Shown here piece by piece: positions 5,318 through 8,854 of a stretch of DNA of 8,854 nucleotides (position 1 is its first letter; the number at the start of each line of letters is the position of its first letter). Source of the stretch: Holophagales bacterium (GTDB taxonomy: Bacteria > Acidobacteriota > Holophagae > Holophagales > Holophagaceae); the NCBI GenBank assembly GCA_031281385.1, contig JAITFL010000160.1, positions 1 to 8,854 on the forward strand. The letters run 5' to 3'. The position numbers and the translations under genes are program-made. The notes below the pieces were generated by a model. That model worked only from the letters and a program-made list of their open reading frames with translations, had not been told where the DNA came from and ran no database searches.

Positions 5318-6223
5318 ATGGCCAAAAAATTCGCAAGTGTAGCCATAGTCGGCCTTCCCAACGTCGGCAAATCCACCCTGCTCAACGCCCTAGTGGGAGA
5401 AAAGCTGGCCGCCGTCAGCCAGACGCCCCAGACCACACGCACAAAGATATTGGGGGTGGCGATTCTCGGCGATACCCAACTGGCTTTTCTGGACACCCCA
5501 GGCATCCACCATGACGGGCGCTCACTGAACAAGCGCATGATGGGGCATGTCGAAATTGCCCTCACCGACGCCGACTTGATATTGTGGGTGATAGACGCAG
5601 ACGGGTTTTACGGCCCAAAAGAGCGGGCCTTTGCAAAGAGGCTGGGCCAGGCGAGACAACCAGTTTATTTGTTGATAAACAAGATTGATCTGTTACCAAA
5701 GGCAGCGCTGATGGAAAAGGTTGCGGCGTACAAAGACTTGGCCCCCTTCAAAGAGATAGTGCCTATCGCCGCCAAGCAAAAACAAAACCTAGAGCCGCTA
5801 TTGGAAATACTGTCAAAGGACGCGCCGGAAGGCGATTGGCAGTACGGCCAGGACGAGTTTACCGACCAAACAGAGCGCGGGCTTGCATCAGAATTTATCC
5901 GCGAAAAGGTACTGCGAAAAACTAGGGAGGAAGTCCCCCACGGAGTCGCCGTGGTCATCTCCGAATGGATAGAGGATGGGGAAAACTATCCAGAAGACAT
6001 GGATGCCGGAGGTGCGTTCATCAGAGCAACGATTCTGTGCGACCGCGAGAGCCACCGAAAAATCCTTTTGGGCAAGGGCGGGGAGATGATAAAGGACATC
6101 CGCCAGAGCGCGCAGCGGGAACTCAAAAAAATGCTCCAGCGCCAGACGAGGCTTGAACTGCACGTAAAAGTGGATGAAGGGTGGCGGGACAGGCCCTCAA
6201 AGCTGGACTGGCTCAGGCTGTAA
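5318..6223 (+). CDS. era: GTPase Era, ribosome small-subunit assembly factor
   Basis: 301 residues, the same length as E. coli Era. It is a GTPase that binds the 3' end of 16S rRNA and chaperones 30S maturation, near the membrane and on pre-30S particles. The G domain contains G1 GLPNVGKST (12-20), switch I QTPQTTR (35-41), G3 DTPG (59-62) and G4 NKID (121-124). The G5 region reads PIAAK (149-153), with Ala where the family usually has Ser. The C-terminal KH domain carries LLGKGGEMIKDI (250-261) and the gene ends with the usual VDEGWR-type tail. It lies 12 bp after lpxA, so it is probably the last gene of a fabZ-lpxA-era transcript. The linker just before the ATG reads GGATCAC, resembling the GAUCA core that Era recognises in 16S rRNA. 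No strong Shine-Dalgarno is seen. The pairing with lpxA rather than rnc or recO is unusual. Confidence 0.97.
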   Translation: MAKKFASVAIVGLPNVGKSTLLNALVGEKLAAVSQTPQTTRTKILGVAILGDTQLAFLDTPGIHHDGRSLNKRMMGHVEIALTDADLILWVIDADGFYGPKERAFAKRLGQARQPVYLLINKIDLLPKAALMEKVAAYKDLAPFKEIVPIAAKQKQNLEPLLEILSKDAPEGDWQYGQDEFTDQTERGLASEFIREKVLRKTREEVPHGVAVVISEWIEDGENYPEDMDAGGAFIRATILCDRESHRKILLGKGGEMIKDIRQSAQRELKKMLQRQTRLELHVKVDEGWRDRPSKLDWLRL

Positions 6224-6237
6224 AAGGCCATATCAGG

Positions 6238-6301
6238 TACAAGCTACAATGTACAAGATGAAAACCGTTGCTTCAAGCGGCTCTGTATCTTGCACCTTGT
6301 A
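6238..6301. terminator. Candidate bidirectional stem-loop between era and tRNA-Leu
   Basis: Nested short helices: 6238-6243 with 6296-6301 (TACAAG/CTTGTA), 6254-6259 with 6287-6292 (CAAGAT/ATCTTG), and 6265-6269 with 6276-6280 (one G-U). It sits between convergent transcription units, where a shared terminator is expected. No good T-run follows on either strand, so intrinsic termination is uncertain. TACAAG recurs at 6252-6257 as a short direct repeat. Confidence 0.35.
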
Positions 6302-6320
6302 ACTTTGAACTGGTACGACT

Positions 6321-6406
6321 TGGTGCCCGCGAGCAGACTCGAACTGCTACGGCTTGTGGCCACCACCCCCTCAAGATGGCGTGTCTACCAATTTCACCAC
6401 GCGGGC
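6321..6406 (-). tRNA. tRNA-Leu, anticodon GAG
   Basis: The reverse strand folds as a class II tRNA. The acceptor stem GCCCGCG (6400-6406) pairs with CGCGGGC (6325-6331). The discriminator A and CCA are encoded (6321-6324). The D-arm contains AAATTGGTAGAC. The anticodon stem CCATC/GGTGG encloses loop TTGAGGG, with anticodon GAG on + strand 6370-6372. A long variable arm (GGC-CACAA-GCC) follows, then the T-arm AGCAG-TTCGAGT-CTGCT. It reads CUC and CUU leucine codons. It follows secG on the same strand with a 72-bp gap; secG followed by tRNA-Leu(GAG) is also found in E. coli. Confidence 0.97.
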
Positions 6407-6419
6407 AAATCAACGACCT

Positions 6420-6448
6420 ATGTTGGCATGCTTTTGGTTCAGTGTCAA
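6420..6448 (-). promoter_or_regulatory. Probable promoter of tRNA-Leu in the secG-tRNA gap
   Basis: On the minus strand a perfect -35 TTGACA (+ 6443-6448) is followed after 17 bp by CAACAT (6420-6425). Transcription would begin about 7 nt before the mature tRNA 5' end. The -10 is weak (3 of 6), but the exact -35, spacing and position fit a separate tRNA promoter in addition to read-through from secG. Confidence 0.45.
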
Positions 6449-6478
6449 CACTCTTCATTCTAAACCAACTGCGGGCCT

Positions 6479-6844
6479 CTATTTAGCGGCCTCTGTCGGA
6501 GGCTCAGCGGGCTTCTCAACAGGTGGCTCAGTTTGCGGCTCTTGCGGCGTTTCGAGGGTTTCGGTCAGAGGAGCTTGAGGTTCCTGTATTTTGTCTAGGA
6601 CGGAGCGGCCTTCCCTGATGATGAATATTTCTATCGCCAAACAGGTCGCCATGAATCCACCCGCCAGCCAATACGTCAGCTTGGCCAAGATGGGCGCCGC
6701 GCCGCGCGCGCCAAAGGCCGAATTGGCGCCGCCGCCACCAAAGACCGATCCCATGCCCCCGCCCTTGGCCCCGGGCTGCAGCAAAATACCGCCTATCAGC
6801 AACACGCTTACAATCACATGAAGGACGTACAAAAGGGCATTCAT
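6479..6844 (-). CDS. secG: Preprotein translocase subunit SecG
   Basis: 121 residues. SecG is the small auxiliary subunit of the SecYEG channel in the inner membrane and aids SecA-driven export. Two membrane segments are visible (about 2-22 and 53-75). They are joined by the conserved cytosolic loop LLQPGAKGGGMGSVFGGG, then NSAFGARG, the most diagnostic part of SecG. The tail (about 87-121) is rich in Pro, Glu and Thr and low in complexity, common in proteobacterial SecG. I chose the start at 6844 because GGAG (+ 6851-6854) stands six bases upstream and the first membrane segment begins at once. A longer reading from 6895 would add 17 residues through the promoter and ribosome site. tpiA, often upstream of secG, is not here; a divergent biotin-carrier gene takes its place. 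Confidence 0.94.
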   Translation of the reverse strand: MNALLYVLHVIVSVLLIGGILLQPGAKGGGMGSVFGGGGANSAFGARGAAPILAKLTYWLAGGFMATCLAIEIFIIREGRSVLDKIQEPQAPLTETLETPQEPQTEPPVEKPAEPPTEAAK

Positions 6845-6863
6845 AAAGCACTCCAGAGCCATT

Positions 6864-6892
6864 ATTTTATCAGGGGATCGCGGCACTGTCCA
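6864..6892 (-). promoter_or_regulatory. Promoter of secG (extended -10)
   Basis: Minus strand: TGGACA (+ 6887-6892; 5 of 6 to TTGACA), a 17-bp spacer, then TAAAAT (6864-6869; 5 of 6) preceded by TGA, forming an extended -10. The expected start near 6857 leaves a leader of about 13 nt that just contains the GGAG ribosome site. Confidence 0.6.
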
Positions 6893-6898
6893 CAATTA

Positions 6899-6924
6899 AT
6901 ACCAAGTTGAGCGCAAATTGGTAT
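6899..6924. promoter_or_regulatory. 26-bp palindrome overlapping the biotin-carrier promoter, candidate operator
   Basis: The sequence is symmetric about 6911/6912 with 11 of 13 base pairs matching. The outer arms ATACCAA (6899-6905) and TTGGTAT (6918-6924) are perfect; inner TTG/CAA and the central GC also match. It overlaps the -10 region of the rightward promoter and lies 7 bp beyond the secG -35, so a bound dimer could control the biotin-carrier/murD unit and perhaps secG. The regulator is unknown; the palindrome differs from the BirA operator as I recall it. Confidence 0.5.
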
Positions 6925-6927
6925 GAT
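6919..6927 (+). promoter_or_regulatory. Extended -10 promoter for the biotin-carrier/murD unit
   Basis: TG (6919-6920), one base, then TATGAT (6922-6927; 5 of 6 to consensus). No good -35 is present, as expected for an extended -10 promoter or one that needs an activator. Transcription would start near 6934, about 20 nt before the start codon, leaving room for GGAG at 6943-6946. Confidence 0.5.
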
Positions 6928-6954
6928 GGTTTTAGACGAGATGGAGACAACCAC

Positions 6955-7500
6955 ATGAAGAGAACGCTGGCGATAGGGGATGAAACGCATGAGCTGGAGA
7001 TGTTCCGCCACCAGGGCGAACTGTTCATGGTATGGGACGGAGAAAAAACACCTCTGGACATAATCAGGGTGGAACCCACCAGCTATTCGGTGATCATCAA
7101 CAAGCGCAGCGTTGGGGTAAACGTTGACAGAATACGCATCGCGGAAGACCCAGACCTGCACGGCTACCGAGGCAGCTTCCATGCTGGCGCACTGGAGTTC
7201 ACACTGCAAGACCCAAACAAAAAGCTGCTGGCGCAGGCTATGGCGAAATCCCCGCAGGGCGGCGGCAAACTGATGAAGGCCCAAATGCCAGGCAAGCTGA
7301 TGAAATACTTGGTGAGGGTGGGCGAAGAGGTTGAAGAGGGCCAGCCACTGTTCATACTGGAAGCCATGAAAATGGAAAATGAATACCGCGCAGCCAATGC
7401 TGGGCGCGTGGCGGAAATCCATGCCCAAGAGGGGGCAAGCTTGGAAATATTCGCGCCGATACTGACGCTGGAACCGATGGATGCACTGGCTCAAAAATGA
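6955..7500 (+). CDS. Biotin-carrier (biotin/lipoyl attachment domain) protein
   Basis: 181 residues. The C-terminal domain (about 108-173) is a biotinyl domain: MPGKLMKYLVRVGEEVEEGQ, then EAMKMENE with biotin-acceptor Lys139 in the classic AMKM motif, then a mirrored half ending ILTLE. The usual Gly of the final turn is replaced (SLEIFAP). The first ~95 residues are beta-rich and resemble the linker region that precedes the biotin domain in acyl-CoA or pyruvate carboxylases, but I do not recognise a named domain there. It probably carries carboxybiotin for an acyl-CoA-type carboxylase whose biotin carboxylase and carboxyltransferase subunits are not in this window. The start 6955 is supported by GGAG eight bases upstream; a TTG at 6907 would start before the predicted transcript. 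murD follows after 20 bp, so they are likely co-transcribed. The standard acetyl-CoA carboxylase AccB is less likely because no accC follows. Confidence 0.85.
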   Translation: MKRTLAIGDETHELEMFRHQGELFMVWDGEKTPLDIIRVEPTSYSVIINKRSVGVNVDRIRIAEDPDLHGYRGSFHAGALEFTLQDPNKKLLAQAMAKSPQGGGKLMKAQMPGKLMKYLVRVGEEVEEGQPLFILEAMKMENEYRAANAGRVAEIHAQEGASLEIFAPILTLEPMDALAQK

Positions 7501-7520
7501 CCGGTGCATCAGGCGGCTAA

Positions 7521-8854
7521 ATGAATAGTCACACTGTCATCGTAGGCGCTGGTAAGTCGGGGCTTGCCGTGGCTAGGCATCTGGCCATGTCGGGAAGCCC
7601 ATTCACCATCACAGACAGCGGGCCATGCCCCAGCGCCGATTTGGCGGCCCAGCTTGCAAAATGGGGTGCGCGGTGCGCTTGGGGCGGCCACCCAGACTCG
7701 CTATTGGACAATGCTTCGGAAGTGGTGCTCAGCCCGGTCGTGAACCCAAGGGCCGGCTTTGCCCTGGAGGCTACGAAGCGGGGCATACCCCTGATTGGGG
7801 AGCTGGAATTTGCCCACAGGGCCCTGCGAGAAAAAGACCCAACGGCAATGGTGCTGGCGGTGACGGGCACAAATGGCAAAAGCACCACCACAGACTTGGC
7901 GGCCCACCTGCTGAAAGCGGGGGGGCAACCCTCGGTGGCTTGCGGGAACCTTGGCCTGCCACTCATGGACGCAGTGGATGGGGCAAAGACGGGTACGCGC
8001 TTCGTCGTGGAGTGCTCGAGCTACCAATTGGAGACTGTTCATGGCTTTAGAGCGGAGGCGGCGGCTATTCTCAACCTTTCGCCGGATCACCTTGCGCGGC
8101 ATGGAACGATGGAAGCCTACTTGGCGGCAAAATGCCGCATCTTTGAAAGGCAGGGCCTTGGCGACCTATGTGTGTCCCCTATAGGCGCGAATTTTTCTGT
8201 GCCGCACTGTCCAGATGCCCGCGCCGCGATGTTTGGGCGCGAACCAGATGGCTGGCAGGGGAATGTATCTGCGCTTGCCGCCTATGGGGCTTGGGCAGGA
8301 AAGGACGGCGGGCTGTTCCTGCGGGACGAGGATGGCCGCGAAACGCAGTTGGTACATAGCTCCGACCTGCTGATACCCGGGTGGCACAATGTCGAAAACG
8401 CGCTGGCCGCAACCCTGCTGGCCATCCATGGCGGGGCGGCCATAGAAGGGGTGCGCGACGGCCTAAAGACATACCCAGGGCTGGCGCACAGGCTTTCATT
8501 CTGCGGGGAAAAAGATGGGGTCAAGGCGTACAACGATTCCAAGGCGACAAACGTAGATTCAACGCTGACAGCCATCCGCGCCCTGCCGGGCCCTTTGGTA
8601 TTGATTTTAGGGGGAGAGGACAAGGGAAGCAGCTATGGGCCGCTTCGACCCGCGCTGGAGGGCAAACTGCGGCACCTAGTCTTTTTGGGCGATGCGATAC
8701 CCATGCTGGAGAGAGACTTGGGCGACCTGCCCCACACAACCATAAAGAGCTTCGACGAGGCAGTGGCAAAAGCCCTAACCATCGCCGCGCCCGGCGACCA
8801 AGTGCTGCTGAGCCCCGCCTGCTCCAGTTTTGACCAATTCAAAAATTTTGAGGA
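7521..8854 (+). CDS. murD: UDP-N-acetylmuramoyl-L-alanine--D-glutamate ligase MurD (3' end beyond the window)
   Basis: 444 residues are present with no stop before the window ends; the family length implies some 10-20 more. It adds D-glutamate to UDP-MurNAc-L-Ala with ATP, a cytosolic step of peptidoglycan synthesis. The N-terminal Rossmann-like motif is GAGKSGLA (9-16). The P-loop is TGTNGKST (115-122), with Glu164 in ECSSYQLE and His190 in SPDHLARHG. Lys204 in AAKCRI matches the carbamylated lysine of E. coli MurD. The C-terminal domain shows AHRL (322-325), NDSKATN (338-344), GGEDKG (364-369) and SPACSSFDQFKNFE (431-444), which binds D-Glu in the family. These argue for MurD over MurC, MurE or MurF. 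A weak AGGCGG lies just before the ATG. It is placed after a biotin-carrier gene, not after mraY as in a typical dcw cluster. Confidence 0.96.
   Translation, partial: MNSHTVIVGAGKSGLAVARHLAMSGSPFTITDSGPCPSADLAAQLAKWGARCAWGGHPDSLLDNASEVVLSPVVNPRAGFALEATKRGIPLIGELEFAHRALREKDPTAMVLAVTGTNGKSTTTDLAAHLLKAGGQPSVACGNLGLPLMDAVDGAKTGTRFVVECSSYQLETVHGFRAEAAAILNLSPDHLARHGTMEAYLAAKCRIFERQGLGDLCVSPIGANFSVPHCPDARAAMFGREPDGWQGNVSALAAYGAWAGKDGGLFLRDEDGRETQLVHSSDLLIPGWHNVENALAATLLAIHGGAAIEGVRDGLKTYPGLAHRLSFCGEKDGVKAYNDSKATNVDSTLTAIRALPGPLVLILGGEDKGSSYGPLRPALEGKLRHLVFLGDAIPMLERDLGDLPHTTIKSFDEAVAKALTIAAPGDQVLLSPACSSFDQFKNFE

Noticed and set aside
4723..5514. 263-codon open frame on the + strand across lpxA and era
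   Set aside because: Out-of-frame shadow of two well-conserved genes; the translation is low-complexity, rich in Arg, Gly and His.
6845..6895. Longer SecG starting at 6895
   Set aside because: It would translate through the predicted promoter and ribosome site; the ATG at 6844 has GGAG at good spacing and begins the first membrane segment.
6907..6954. Longer biotin-carrier protein from TTG 6907
   Set aside because: It starts inside the palindrome and before the predicted transcription start; ATG 6955 has a proper ribosome site.
6862..7509. 215-codon open frame on the minus strand opposite the biotin-carrier gene
   Set aside because: It is antisense to a clearly coding frame with an intact AMKM motif, and its translation resembles no family.

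Overview
The window comes from a Gram-negative (diderm) bacterium, most likely a member of the Pseudomonadota or a close relative. It carries fabZ-lpxA (lipid A synthesis), two HD-GYP proteins with the DUF3391-type N-terminus seen mainly in beta- and gammaproteobacteria, and secG followed by a tRNA-Leu(GAG), an arrangement familiar from proteobacteria. Base composition is moderately GC-rich by eye, and the codons ATA (Ile) and AGG (Arg) are used freely in every gene, so nothing marks one gene as foreign. I cannot name the genus.

Layout. (1) 27-2750: two full-length paralogous HD-GYP proteins in tandem on the + strand, both with intact catalytic motifs. The 261-bp gap between them is packed with inverted repeats and a likely promoter. 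(2) 2773-3753, minus strand: a PLP enzyme of the cystathionine beta-synthase / cysteine synthase family, convergent with the second HD-GYP gene and only 22 bp from it. (3) 3754-4046: a 293-bp divergent intergenic region that contains six back-to-back hairpins plus a seventh, competing pairing. This is the most unusual sequence in the window. (4) 4047-6223, + strand: fabZ-lpxA-era, tightly packed (4-bp overlap, then a 12-bp gap). (5) 6238-6301: stem-loop region between convergent era and tRNA-Leu. (6) 6321-6844, minus strand: secG, then tRNA-Leu(GAG) downstream of it. (7) 6845-6954: a compact divergent control region with a promoter in each direction and a 26-bp palindrome over the rightward -10. 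(8) 6955-8854, + strand: an orphan biotin-carrier protein followed by murD, which runs off the window end just short of its C-terminus.

Functionally the window mixes cyclic-di-GMP breakdown (HD-GYP pair), sulfur amino acid metabolism, envelope building (FabZ and LpxA for lipid A and fatty acids, MurD for peptidoglycan, SecG for secretion) and ribosome assembly (Era). All proteins are recognisable housekeeping or signalling families, and I found no defence system, mobile element gene or CRISPR array. The candidates for something undescribed are non-coding: the palindrome cascade at 3803-4012, the mutually exclusive RNA pairings at 1271-1420 between the HD-GYP genes, and the operator-like palindrome at 6899-6924.
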